A stretch of DNA of 64,000 bases from Ferranicluibacter rubi (GCF_011603255.1 NZ_JAANCM010000013.1:110428-174427), one strand, 5' to 3'; positions 1 to 8,256 are shown, counted from the first letter of the stretch. Notes: generated by a model not told the origin, from the letters alone. A program made the numbers and translations.

Positions 1-16
1 AAAGACCTCGCCGCAC

Positions 17-62
17 GTCTTCTCCCCCCTTGTGGGGGAGATGGCCGGCAGGCCAGAGAGGG
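17..62 (+). repeat. Structured repeat, copy R1
   Basis: About 46 bp made of two adjacent hairpins: CTCCCCC/GGGGGAG, then TGGCC-GGCA-GGCCA. It recurs inverted at 513-560 with one mismatch, and directly at 676-723. It begins just past the 3' end of the DUF559 gene, so that gene lies between R1 and the inverted R2. It looks like a rhizobial intergenic palindromic repeat. Confidence 0.8.
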
Positions 63-81
63 TGTTTCTTTCGAACAGGCA

Positions 82-465
82 TCACGACGCTCCCACCTCG
101 GCAAGACGCTCGGCAATCTTGCTTTCGATCAGCTGCGTGAGATGATCCGGGTTGCCGATGATCTGATCGTTGTCGAAGCGGAGGACAGTGAAGCCCTGTT
201 GCATCATGAAGGCGTCGCGGCGCCGATCGTGTTGTTTTCCCGCGTCGGTCTCGTGGCTGTCACCATCGACCTCGATGACGATGCGGGCGATGAGCCACGC
301 GAAATCGGCGATGTAGGGGCCGATGGGCGTTTCACGCCGGAAGCGGGCGCCGCGGGGGTGGAAATCCCGCAGGATGTTCCACATGATTTGCTCGGCCTTG
401 GTGCGTTCCCGACGGAGGCGCTTGGCGCGGGTTCGGGTGAGGGAGGTGATGTTGGAGTGGGCCAT
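82..465 (-). CDS. DUF559 endonuclease-like protein
   Basis: A 127-residue protein of the DUF559 family, which belongs to the Vsr/PD-(D/E)XK nuclease-like group. The visible core runs from an Arg/Lys-rich helix (RAKRLRRERTKAEQIMW) through RFRRETPIGPYIADFAW to a central VIEVDGDSH acidic motif and a C-terminal GFTVLRFDNDQI strand. The E and D of the central motif and the preceding D (IADF) fit a metal-binding nuclease centre. The ATG at 465 starts the conserved domain. The reading frame is open further upstream, but that stretch translates the repeat at 513-560 and is not coding. The biological role of DUF559 proteins is not well established. Placement between inverted repeats is unusual. Confidence 0.82.
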   Translation of the reverse strand: MAHSNITSLTRTRAKRLRRERTKAEQIMWNILRDFHPRGARFRRETPIGPYIADFAWLIARIVIEVDGDSHETDAGKQHDRRRDAFMMQQGFTVLRFDNDQIIGNPDHLTQLIESKIAERLAEVGAS

Positions 466-512
466 GGTTCGGGTGGTCCCGGTGAGGCGGTGGTGTTGGT
501 TTGGGGAAGGAA

Positions 513-560
513 GGCCCTCTCTGGCCTGCCGGCCATCTCCCCCACAAGGGGGGAGAGGAC
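513..560 (-). repeat. Structured repeat, copy R2 (inverted)
   Basis: Reverse complement of R1 with a single mismatch over about 45 bp. It lies about 50 bp upstream of the DUF559 start, so R1 and R2 form an inverted pair around that gene. Confidence 0.8.
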
Positions 561-675
561 TTGTGGCCTGCTCCCTGATCCATTTTCGATGTGCAGTGCG
601 GAGCGCATGCTGCCACATGTGAAGACAGTTCAGTAAAATTCTAAACCCGCTTTGTGGAGTAGAAGGCCCGCTCCA

Positions 676-723
676 AGTCTTCTCCCCCCTTGTGGGGGAG
701 ATGCCCGGCAGGGCAGAGAGGGC
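676..723 (+). repeat. Structured repeat, copy R3
   Basis: Direct copy of R1. The second hairpin reads TGCCC-GGCA-GGGCA where R1 has TGGCC-GGCA-GGCCA. Both sides of one base pair have changed together, which preserves the stem. It lies just downstream of the 3' end of the ABC ATPase gene, where it may also act in transcript termination. Confidence 0.78.
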
Positions 724-751
724 CTTCCTTCTTTCCCCCCACAACCCCACG

Positions 752-1600
752 CTACTCGTCATAGCTATGCCCCGCCCGCAACCCATCCCGTACCCGGCTG
801 GCGATCTCCAGAAACTCCGGTGTCTCGCGGATATCCAGGGGGCGTTCCCGCGGCAAAGTCGACTCGATGACGTCGGTGATCCGGCCCGGCCGCGGGCTCA
901 TGACGACGATTCTGGTGGAGAGGTAGACGGCTTCGGGGATCGAGTGGGTGACGAAGCAGATGGTCTTTTCGGTGCGCGCCCAGAGCTCGAGGAGCTGCTC
1001 GTTCAGGTGGTCGCGGACGATTTCATCGAGCGCGCCGAAAGGTTCGTCCATCAGCAGGAGATCGGCGTCGAAGGCGAGCGCGCGGGCGATGGAGGCGCGT
1101 TGCTGCATGCCGCCGGAGAGCTGCCAGGGGAATTTCTTGCCGAAGCCGGAGAGGTTGACCAGCGCAAGCGTGCGCTCGATCCGCGCCCGCTTGTCGGCCT
1201 CACTGTAGCCCATGATCTCCAGCGGCAGGGCGATGTTCTGCTCGATCGTGCGCCAGGGATAAAGGGCTGCGGCCTGGAAGACGTAACCGTAGGAGCGGTT
1301 CTTGCGTGCATCCTCGGGCGTCGTGCCGTTGACGGTGATGGTACCGGCGGTCGGCTTTTCCAGATCCGCGATGACGCGCAGGAAGGTGGTCTTGCCGCAG
1401 CCGGAGGGGCCGATGAAGGAGACGAAATCGCCCTTGCGGACGTCGAGATTGACACCCGTCAACGCGGTGACCGGGCCGTCGTCTGTCTTGAAGGTGAGCC
1501 CGAGATCCCGGGCGGATACAACGGAGCGGGTATTCGGAGACCCGGCTTTCGGAACGAGGGCATCTTGTATCATCTGCGGCATTGCGAAAGCGGTCCCCAT
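752..1600 (-). CDS. ABC transporter ATP-binding protein, nitrate/sulfonate/taurine type
   Basis: The ATPase subunit of an importer of the SsuB/TauB class. It shows Walker A (GPSGCGKTTFLR), the signature QLSGGMQQR, Walker B (LLLMDEPFGALD) and the switch His (FVTHSIPEAVYL). It is the last gene of the pyrimidine-catabolic operon, and related rhizobial clusters usually pair such an ATPase with two permeases and a binding protein for the pyrimidine substrate. None of those partners is next to it here: a repeat and the DUF559 gene follow. The start at 1600 has AAGGA 8 bp upstream. A second ATG at 1573 would give an ATGA overlap with the upstream gene. Substrate is inferred from context only. Confidence 0.88.
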   Translation of the reverse strand: MGTAFAMPQMIQDALVPKAGSPNTRSVVSARDLGLTFKTDDGPVTALTGVNLDVRKGDFVSFIGPSGCGKTTFLRVIADLEKPTAGTITVNGTTPEDARKNRSYGYVFQAAALYPWRTIEQNIALPLEIMGYSEADKRARIERTLALVNLSGFGKKFPWQLSGGMQQRASIARALAFDADLLLMDEPFGALDEIVRDHLNEQLLELWARTEKTICFVTHSIPEAVYLSTRIVVMSPRPGRITDVIESTLPRERPLDIRETPEFLEIASRVRDGLRAGHSYDE

Positions 1601-1935
1601 GTGGTGCCGTCCTTGAAACGGATCGTGTAGCCCTTCGCGCCCTCGTCGAGCGCGACGGTTTCCGTCGGGCCGACCTCGCCGTCGGCGTCGCACTGGGTGC
1701 GGATGGTAAAGCCCGACGCAGTTTTCGCGGCCGTTCCCTCGAACTGGCAATAGACCGTGGCCGTGGTGATGCCTTCATCGTTGAGGAGGAAGAAGGCGTC
1801 TGCACCGCTCGATTCCCCGGTCTTGGTGTAGAGGCAGCCTTCCGCATTGCCATAGGCCCCGTCGAGAAATGTGGGCGCCGCGATGCTCACACCGGAGACG
1901 CAGCCGCAGGCGGCAAAGAGCGCGAGTGAACGCAT
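1570..1935 (-). CDS. Small secreted hypothetical protein
   Basis: A 121-residue protein with a cleavable-looking signal (MRSLALFAACGCVSGVSIAA) and a mature part of about 100 residues containing four cysteines, which could form disulfides in the periplasm. Its start overlaps the hydantoinase stop (TGATG) and its end overlaps the ATPase gene, so it is translationally linked to the operon. I do not recognise the family. A periplasmic role beside a transporter is inference only. An alternative reading is a lipoprotein, but the cysteines near the signal do not make a convincing lipobox. Confidence 0.72.
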   Translation of the reverse strand: MRSLALFAACGCVSGVSIAAPTFLDGAYGNAEGCLYTKTGESSGADAFFLLNDEGITTATVYCQFEGTAAKTASGFTIRTQCDADGEVGPTETVALDEGAKGYTIRFKDGTTWGPLSQCRR

Positions 1936-3389
1936 CAGACGCCGCTCGCCGGAATGCCGGTGCGGGTGACCTTGCGCGGCGCGGTAATGTCCTTCCAGGT
2001 AGAGAGCGCCTTTGCGACCGGCGTCACCGGCGGGCGGCGCACGAAGGCGCCATGGCCTTCTCGCGTCTTGACCGTATCCTCCTCGATCGCGACGACGCCA
2101 CGGGTCAGCGTGTAGCGGGGCAGGCCGGTGACCGTTTTTCCCTCGAAAACGTTGTAATCGATCGCCGATTGCTGGGTCTTTGCCGAGATAGTCTTTGTCC
2201 GCTTCGGGTCCCAGACGACGAGATCGGCATCGGCCCCGACGAGGATCGCGCCCTTCTTCGGGTAGATGTTGAGGATCTTGGCGATGTTGGTTGAGGTCAC
2301 GGCGACGAACTCGTTCATGGTGATGCGGCCGGTGGCGACGCCGTGGGTCCAGAGCATCGGCATGCGGTCTTCGAGACCTCCGGTGCCGTTGGGGATCTTG
2401 CGGAAGTCGCCGAGGCCGGAGCGCTTCTGCTGCGTGGTGAAGGCGCAATGGTCGGTTGCGACGACCTGCAGCGAGCCGGAGGAGAGGCCGGCCCAGAGGC
2501 TGTCCTGATGCTGCTTGCTGCGGAAGGGCGGCGACATCACGCGGCGGGCGGCGTGGTCCCAGTCGGGATTGGCATATTCGCTTTCGTCCAGCGTCAGGTG
2601 CTGGATCAGGGGCTCGCCATAGACTCGGCAGCCCTTCTGCCGGGCGCGGCGGATGGCTTCGTGGCTCTGCTCGCAGGAGGTGTGGACGATATAGACCGGG
2701 CAGCCGGCCATGTCGGCGATCATGATGGCGCGGTTCGTCGCCTCACCCTCGACCTCCGGCGGCCGTGAATAGGCATGCGCTTCCGGCCCGTCATTGCCGT
2801 CCGCCATCAGTTTGGCCTGCATCTGCGCCACCACATCGCCGTTTTCGGCATGGACGAGCGGCAGTGCGCCAAGTTCCGCGCAGCGCTGGAATGAGGCGAA
2901 CATCTCGTCGTCATCCACCATCAGGGCACCCTTGTAGGCCATGAAGTGCTTGAAGGTGTTGATGCCCCTGTCGCGGACGATCGTCTCCATCTCCTCGAAG
3001 ACCTGCGCCCCCCACCAGGTGATGGCCATGTGGAAAGAGTAGTCGCAGGCCGCCCGCGAGGTCTTGTTGTGCCACATATCGAGCGCGTCGAGCAGCGACT
3101 GGCCGGGGTTCGGCAGCGCGAAATCCACCACCATCGTCGTGCCGCCGGCAAGAGCCGCGCGAGTGCCGCTCTCGAAATCGTCGGCGGAATAGGTGCCCAT
3201 GAACGGCATTTCGAGATGGGTATGCGGATCGATACCGCCGGGCATGACGTAGCACCCCGTCGCGTCCAGCGTGTCGCCACCCGTCAGGTTCTGTCCGATC
3301 TCGGCTATGAGGCCGTTCTCGATGCGGATGTCCGCGGTGTAAGTGAGATCGGCGGTGACGATGGTGCCGTTCTTGATGATGGTGGTCAT
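1935..3389 (-). CDS. hydA: Dihydropyrimidinase (D-hydantoinase)
   Basis: A 484-residue cyclic amidohydrolase that opens dihydrouracil/dihydrothymine to N-carbamoyl-beta-amino acids, the second step of reductive pyrimidine breakdown. Metal ligands are visible: the DPHTHLEMPF motif (two His), the carbamylated Lys in FKHFMAYKGAL, the His of LVHAENGD, the His of YIVHTSCEQS and the catalytic Asp of VVATDHCAF. Length and order match the hydantoinase/dihydropyrimidinase family. The start overlaps the upstream toxin stop by 4 bp (ATGA), so translation is probably coupled. It works with the amidase at 4014-5264 and PreTA at 10039-12729. Hydantoin itself is a possible alternative substrate. Confidence 0.95.
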   Translation of the reverse strand: MTTIIKNGTIVTADLTYTADIRIENGLIAEIGQNLTGGDTLDATGCYVMPGGIDPHTHLEMPFMGTYSADDFESGTRAALAGGTTMVVDFALPNPGQSLLDALDMWHNKTSRAACDYSFHMAITWWGAQVFEEMETIVRDRGINTFKHFMAYKGALMVDDDEMFASFQRCAELGALPLVHAENGDVVAQMQAKLMADGNDGPEAHAYSRPPEVEGEATNRAIMIADMAGCPVYIVHTSCEQSHEAIRRARQKGCRVYGEPLIQHLTLDESEYANPDWDHAARRVMSPPFRSKQHQDSLWAGLSSGSLQVVATDHCAFTTQQKRSGLGDFRKIPNGTGGLEDRMPMLWTHGVATGRITMNEFVAVTSTNIAKILNIYPKKGAILVGADADLVVWDPKRTKTISAKTQQSAIDYNVFEGKTVTGLPRYTLTRGVVAIEEDTVKTREGHGAFVRRPPVTPVAKALSTWKDITAPRKVTRTGIPASGV

Positions 3390-3766
3390 GGATGTTCCCC
3401 TTGTTGTTTCTTTTCGCTCGTCGGGGGAGCGGGATAAGGTAGGCCAACGGCCAAGGTCAGAGCGATTTCGAGTCTTGTCATATCCGCGGGCCCAAGCTGG
3501 CCGATTCGTTGGCGAATGACCTCCTTTTTCAGAGGCGAGATTTTTTCGACCATAACTTGAGAGACGTGCTGCAAACCGTTTTCAGCGGTCGGCGCGACGA
3601 TGGGCCGAAGCACGGGTGCGTCGATCAGATATGTTGTAATCGGACATGCAAGAATGCTGCTCAAAGGCTCGATGAAGGCATCTGCCTGCATGATCACGGC
3701 AGGTCTGGGTTTTCCAAGTTCAGCGGGAAAAACCGCAATCACGACATCTCCCCGGCTAAGTTTCAT
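3386..3766 (-). CDS. MazF/PemK-family toxin
   Basis: A 126-residue protein with the MazF/PemK opening MKLSRGDVVIAVFPAELGKPRPAVI: a GDVV strand followed by the conserved K-P-R-P-A-V-I. The middle segment ILACPITT matches the family's core strand. The family cleaves mRNA at short sequences. It follows the antitoxin with a 4-bp ATGA overlap and in turn overlaps hydA by 4 bp, so the toxin pair is embedded in a metabolic operon and shares its transcript unless an internal promoter exists. Active-site Arg is present in the KPRP loop. Whether the toxin is functional cannot be told from sequence. Confidence 0.88.
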   Translation of the reverse strand: MKLSRGDVVIAVFPAELGKPRPAVIMQADAFIEPLSSILACPITTYLIDAPVLRPIVAPTAENGLQHVSQVMVEKISPLKKEVIRQRIGQLGPADMTRLEIALTLAVGLPYPAPPTSEKKQQGEHP

Positions 3767-3975
3767 GGCTCGTCCCAGTCCACCGGCCCGACCGCCGCGA
3801 TCCAGTCCATGATTTCGTCTTCCTCATCGGAGGCTGCGATCCGTTGTGCCTCCTGCTGAAGCTGCTCCTGAAACGCCATATCATCGGTAACGGGAACCCA
3901 GATCTCGACCGGACGATAGCCTCGCCTCATCAGGTCCGCCCGCTCTTCTTGTGACAATTCTCTTGGACGTCCCAT
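3763..3975 (-). CDS. MazE-like antitoxin (DUF3018 type)
   Basis: A 70-residue acidic protein starting MGRPRELSQEERADLMRR and ending in an acidic, tryptophan-containing tail (DEEDEIMDWIAAVGPVDW). This is the layout of the antitoxin family paired with PemK/MazF toxins in Proteobacteria: a basic N-terminal DNA-contacting part and a C-terminal toxin-neutralising part. The ATG at 3975 is chosen because AGGAGA lies just upstream and the family begins MGRPR. An earlier in-frame ATG at 3999 is less likely. It overlaps the toxin by 4 bp. Confidence 0.85.
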   Translation of the reverse strand: MGRPRELSQEERADLMRRGYRPVEIWVPVTDDMAFQEQLQQEAQRIAASDEEDEIMDWIAAVGPVDWDEP

Positions 3976-4013
3976 CGCCGTCTCCTGTGCGGTCCTCATC
4001 CTGTCGTTCTATG

Positions 4014-5264
4014 TTACTCCACAATCTCCGCCGTCTCCACCACGGCATGAAACAGCACATCGCAGCCGGCGCTGGCCCAGTCCTTGGAAATCTCCTCCGC
4101 CTCGTTGTGGCTGAGACCGCCGACGCAGGGGCACATGATCATCGTTGCAGGCGCGACCTTGGCCGCCCAGCAGGCGTCGTGGCCGGCGCCGGATATGATG
4201 TCCATGTGGCTGAGGCCGAGCTTTTCGGCGGCGGTCCGCACCGTCGAGACCAGCGTCGGGTCGAAGGTGATGGGGTCGAAATGGCCGACGGCCTCGACCG
4301 CGTAGCCGACGCCGAGATCTTCGCAGATCCGGGCGGCCTCCGCCTCGATCGTTGCGCGCATGCGGTCGAGTTTCGCCTGGTCGGGCGTGCGGATATCGAC
4401 GGTGAAGACGACCTTGCCGGGGAGGACGTTGCGCGAGTTCGGGGAGAAGAAGACCTGGCCGACGCCGCCGACCGCGCCCGGCTGTTCGCCCATGGCCACA
4501 GTCTGTACCATCTCCACAATGCGCGACATGGCGAGGCCTGCATTGACGCGCAGTGCCATGGGCGTCGAGCCCGTGTGTGCCTCGCGGCCCGTCAGCGTGA
4601 ATTCCAGCCACCAGAGACCCTGGCAGTGGGTGACCACGCCGATCGCCTTGTTTTCCGCTTCCAGAATGGGACCCTGCTCGATGTGATATTCGAAATAGGC
4701 GTGCATCTTGCGCGCGCCCATCTCTTCCTCGCCCAGCCAGCCGATCCGCTTCAGCTCGTCGCCATAGGTCTTTCCGTCTGGATCCTTACGGCTATAGGCA
4801 TAGTCGAGCGTGTGGACGCCAGCGAAAACACCGGAGGCCAGCATGGCGGGGGCAAAGCGCGCGCCTTCCTCGTTTGCCCAGTTGGTGATGACCACGGGGT
4901 GCTTGGTCTTTAGGCCAAGGTCGTTCATGGTGCGCACGACTTCCAGTCCCGCGAGCACGCCGAGCACACCGTCGTATTTTCCGCCGGTCGGCTGGGTGTC
5001 GAGATGCGAGCCGACATAGACGGGCAAGGCATCCGGGTCGGTGCCGGGACGGGTCGCAAACATGGTTCCCATGGCATCGACGCCCATGGTCATGCCGGCG
5101 TCGCGACACCAGGTCGCAAACAGGCTGCGGCCTTCGGCATCCGCATCGGTCAGCGTCTGGCGATTGTTGCCGCCGGCAATGCCCGGGCCGATCTCCGCCA
5201 TCTGCATGAGACTGTCCCAAAGACGGTCGGCATCGACACGCATATTCTCGCCTGGTGCTGCCAT
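4014..5264 (-). CDS. Zn-dependent N-carbamoyl amino acid amidohydrolase (M20 family)
   Basis: A 416-residue hydrolase of the N-carbamoyl-beta-alanine/L-carbamoylase group (beta-ureidopropionase type, AmaB/HyuC-like). It hydrolyses the product of the dihydropyrimidinase to a beta-amino acid, CO2 and ammonia. Metal-binding motifs are visible: GSHLDTQPTGGKYDGVLG (His and the bridging Asp), NEEGARF (Glu pair), the EYHIEQGPIL His, and GAGHDACWAAK near the C-terminus. The start at 5264 has a GAGGGAT site upstream. It is the first gene of the minus-strand operon, divergent from the TetR regulator, with a RutR-type box in the gap. Confidence 0.93.
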   Translation of the reverse strand: MAAPGENMRVDADRLWDSLMQMAEIGPGIAGGNNRQTLTDADAEGRSLFATWCRDAGMTMGVDAMGTMFATRPGTDPDALPVYVGSHLDTQPTGGKYDGVLGVLAGLEVVRTMNDLGLKTKHPVVITNWANEEGARFAPAMLASGVFAGVHTLDYAYSRKDPDGKTYGDELKRIGWLGEEEMGARKMHAYFEYHIEQGPILEAENKAIGVVTHCQGLWWLEFTLTGREAHTGSTPMALRVNAGLAMSRIVEMVQTVAMGEQPGAVGGVGQVFFSPNSRNVLPGKVVFTVDIRTPDQAKLDRMRATIEAEAARICEDLGVGYAVEAVGHFDPITFDPTLVSTVRTAAEKLGLSHMDIISGAGHDACWAAKVAPATMIMCPCVGGLSHNEAEEISKDWASAGCDVLFHAVVETAEIVE

Positions 5265-5414
5265 GGCTTCATCCCTCTTCGTTCGAACGCGACGATGCGC
5301 AATGGCGCGATCGGGCCTGACGTTCGATTGCATTGTTCCCGCCGGTCGAATGGGGCATTCTTTTTGTTCGCCCTCGTATCAGTCGTTGCGTTTGTCATTG
5401 AAGTGACTGATAAT

Positions 5415-5430
5415 TTAACCGGTTGGTAAA
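5415..5430. promoter_or_regulatory. Candidate RutR-type operator
   Basis: TTAACCGGTTGGTAAA matches the known RutR box TTGACCA-NN-TGGTCAA at 11 of 14 defined positions. It lies between the divergent amidase and TetR genes, about 107 bp from the regulator start and 150 bp from the amidase start. A similar box precedes preT at 12784-12799. Confidence 0.6.
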
Positions 5431-5537
5431 CATTACAACTTCCGTTGCAGCACTCAAGACGGAAAAGCAAAAAAACGAAAAAGCTGCAAACGACGTGACG
5501 GACATGGCGGTCGGAAGGCCGGCGAAGGGGGCGTGGG

Positions 5538-6203
5538 ATGGCATTGCCAAGAGCAGCGAGAACGCAACGGCGCACGCGGATCCAGGAAGAGAAGGAAGAG
5601 GTGATTCTGGAAGCGGCGCTGGAGGTCTTTGCGACCAACGGCTTTCGCGGCAGCACCATCGACCAGATCGCCGAGGTCGCAGGCATGTCGAAGCCGAACC
5701 TGCTCTACTACTTCCGCACCAAGGAGGCGATGCACCGGGCACTGATCGAGCGGGTGCTCGACAGTTGGCTCGATCCGCTGCGCGAATTCGATGCGGAGGG
5801 CAATCCAGTGACCGAGATCCGCAGCTACATCCGGCGCAAGCTCGAAATGGCGCGCGATTTTCCGCGCGAGAGCCGGCTTTTCGCCAATGAAGTCCTGCAG
5901 GGTGCGCCGCGGATCGAGGACGCGCTGATGGGGCCGCTGAAATCTCTGGTGGACGAAAAGGCGAAGGTCATCCGCGCCTGGGCCAAGGCCGGCAAGATCG
6001 CCAAGTGCGACCCCTATCACCTGATCTTCGCCATCTGGGCGACGACGCAGCACTATGCCGACTTCGACGTGCAGGTGCGGGCGGTGCTCGGCACGGATCG
6101 GGCGGGCGAGGGGCGTTTCGAGGATGCGGCCCGGTTTCTGGAACTGCTTTTCGTCAATGGTCTCGCGGTGGGCGGGCCTGCCAACGGTGGACCTGCGACC
6201 TGA
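5538..6203 (+). CDS. TetR-family regulator, RutR-like
   Basis: A 221-residue repressor with an N-terminal HTH (STIDQIAEVAGMSKPNLLYY) and a C-terminal ligand domain of the RutR subgroup (residues about 85-205, containing RSYIRRKLEMARDFPRESR and AIWATTQHYADF). RutR-type proteins sense uracil/thymine and release DNA. Divergent orientation from the pyrimidine-catabolic operon and the RutR-like box between them support control of that operon, itself and probably preTA. The gene ends 22 bp before the convergent cyaC. Confidence 0.87.
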   Translation: MALPRAARTQRRTRIQEEKEEVILEAALEVFATNGFRGSTIDQIAEVAGMSKPNLLYYFRTKEAMHRALIERVLDSWLDPLREFDAEGNPVTEIRSYIRRKLEMARDFPRESRLFANEVLQGAPRIEDALMGPLKSLVDEKAKVIRAWAKAGKIAKCDPYHLIFAIWATTQHYADFDVQVRAVLGTDRAGEGRFEDAARFLELLFVNGLAVGGPANGGPAT

Positions 6204-6225
6204 GATCTTTTCGCGGAAAGTCTGA

Positions 6226-7920
6226 TCAGGCGCCGGTGCGTGCGGCTTGCGCCACGGCCGCCTTTCTGGCGCGGGCGGCGGCAAGCAGCGTGCCGATCTC
6301 CTCGGCATTCTCGACGATCAGCGTTTCCAATGTGCCCTTGCGGCCGCGAATGGCGATGTCGTAGCTTTCGCGGTCGTCCAGAGTCAGTCCGGCATAGCGA
6401 ATGACGTCGGCGGAGACGGCGAGCTGGGCGTCATATTCCTTGGCGAACCCTTCGAGACGGCTTGCCGCGTTGATGGTATCGCCGACGGCCGTCAGGGACG
6501 AGGCGCGGCCGTAGCCGATATGGCCGATGATCGCCGGGCCCGCATGCATGCCCATGGCGATGCGCAGGGGCTTGTCGAGTTCGCTGGTGAAGTTGCGGTT
6601 GAGCGTCTCCATGCCGCGGGCGATGCGCGCCGTGGCTTCCAGCGCATTGGCGCAGGCGTCCTCGATCCGGCCGGTGAGGCCGAAGATCGCCAGCACGCCA
6701 TCGCCGATGAATTTGTCGATCACGCCGCCGGCACCCTCGACGGCCTCGCCGATCGTCTCGAAGTAGCGATTGAGCAGGAAGACCGTATCGAACGGCAGTT
6801 GCTGCTGGGTTAGCAGTGTAAAATCGCGCAGGTCGCAGAACAGCACGGCAATGCGGCGTTCGCGACCGGCGGCGACGTCCTCGCCGATCTGCGGGCGCAC
6901 GCCGACATTGTCCGCGCCAAGCACAGGAGCGATGGCCACGTCATGGTTCGGCCGAAGCTGGCAGCCGAGGCGAACATTTTCGCCGGCGCGAATGCGGATC
7001 AGCGTCTGGCGCTCGCCCTCGCTCGGCGGCGGCAATCCTTCCAGCCCTTCCGTGACGCGGACGCGACAGGTGGAACAGCGGCCGCGTCCGCCGCAGACGG
7101 AAAGGTGGGGTATGCCGGCAGAGCGGCTGGCCTCCAGCACGGAGAAGCCGCGCGCGACCGACAGCACCTTGCCATCGGGATAGCGGATCCGCACCTTGCC
7201 GCGGATGGGGAAGGACCGCCAGAGCAGCGTGAAGCCGATGCAGGCCGCAAGGGTATAGAAGATGGCCTGTCGGATCTCGGCCAGACGTGCGGGATCGGTG
7301 CGGCCCGACATGAACCAGGCATTCGACGGCATTGCGGGCCCGAGGGTGCGGGCGGCGACCATGAAGCCAAGCAGCGACAGCACCGGGACCAGAAGCGCAA
7401 GGGTATAGAGCGTCAGCGCCATGCGCGGATACCAGTCCCGGCCGCGCATCCAGAACCAGAAACCGAGACAGCCATGCGCCCAGGCGATGATCAGCGCCGC
7501 GGACTGCCAGACGGTGTTGCTGGTTCTCGACCAGATGCGCGGCAGGACATCGCGATAATCGGCGGAGTAGCCGGACAGCATCCAGTCGATGCGGGTGACG
7601 GTGACGTGGCTGATCAGCAGGAAGGGCAGAGCGAGCCCCAGCCCGATCTTCAGTGCCTCGCGCATCGGCATACGCAGCGTCTGTCGCCGCCGCAGGCCAT
7701 CGAGCGCCAGCACGAAATGGACGGCAAGCGACCCGTAAAGGGCGATGGTTCCCGGCAGGCTGCGCCAGATCTGATTGAAGAGATCCCGGCCGCGTTCCAT
7801 GGCGTCGATCGAGATGAGACCGAGGGCGTGGTTGAGGAAGTGCGTGAGCAGAAACAGACCCAGGCACACGCCGGTCCAGATATGCAGGCGCTTGCGCAGC
7901 TTCGAACGATCGCGTTTCAA
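6226..7920 (-). CDS. cyaC: Redox/quinone-responsive adenylate cyclase, CyaC-type
   Basis: A 564-residue membrane class III cyclase with three parts. Residues 1-235 form about six membrane helices resembling the succinate dehydrogenase/fumarate reductase haem anchor, with candidate haem ligands H13, H27, H31, H68, H105 and H149. Residues 240-335 are a [2Fe-2S] ferredoxin domain with C276, C282, C285 and C320. Residues 350-540 are the cyclase domain with metal-binding D363 (FCDLRDF) and D407 (KFIGDG). This matches CyaC of Sinorhizobium meliloti, whose dihaem anchor links cAMP synthesis to quinone redox state. The start is TTG with GGAG 5 bp upstream. Confidence 0.9.
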   Translation of the reverse strand: MKRDRSKLRKRLHIWTGVCLGLFLLTHFLNHALGLISIDAMERGRDLFNQIWRSLPGTIALYGSLAVHFVLALDGLRRRQTLRMPMREALKIGLGLALPFLLISHVTVTRIDWMLSGYSADYRDVLPRIWSRTSNTVWQSAALIIAWAHGCLGFWFWMRGRDWYPRMALTLYTLALLVPVLSLLGFMVAARTLGPAMPSNAWFMSGRTDPARLAEIRQAIFYTLAACIGFTLLWRSFPIRGKVRIRYPDGKVLSVARGFSVLEASRSAGIPHLSVCGGRGRCSTCRVRVTEGLEGLPPPSEGERQTLIRIRAGENVRLGCQLRPNHDVAIAPVLGADNVGVRPQIGEDVAAGRERRIAVLFCDLRDFTLLTQQQLPFDTVFLLNRYFETIGEAVEGAGGVIDKFIGDGVLAIFGLTGRIEDACANALEATARIARGMETLNRNFTSELDKPLRIAMGMHAGPAIIGHIGYGRASSLTAVGDTINAASRLEGFAKEYDAQLAVSADVIRYAGLTLDDRESYDIAIRGRKGTLETLIVENAEEIGTLLAAARARKAAVAQAARTGA

Positions 7921-8256
7921 GCGGGCTCCGGTCCCAACGGTTGATCACAGCATGCTTATCGGCCAGATTCCGACGCGGAGCAACGCACGAATTGCGACGC
8001 GGGCTTCAAGCGAGGTCAGCGGTTTGCAAACGCCGTATGACCTGTCCCTCGATGAAAGGTGCACGGGATCTAAAATGGAACGAGAGATCCGTCGGTGGTT
8101 GGATCCATCCTGGTCTTGCCTGTGAGCAAGGACCACCGTGAAATCCCGGAATGGACGGATCTTGCCTGATTTTCCGCTGCGACAAATTGCCTTGTCACCA
8201 AAAAACGTTTCCCTTATACGGCGATCCCGGGGGGACTAACAAGACGTGAGGTTGAC
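7921..8256. other. Intergenic region, no gene seen
   Basis: 336 bp between the divergent cyaC and mqo. Short frames here have no family features and poor start sites. It must contain the promoters of both genes, but no clear -35/-10 pair, operator or hairpin stands out. Confidence 0.5.
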
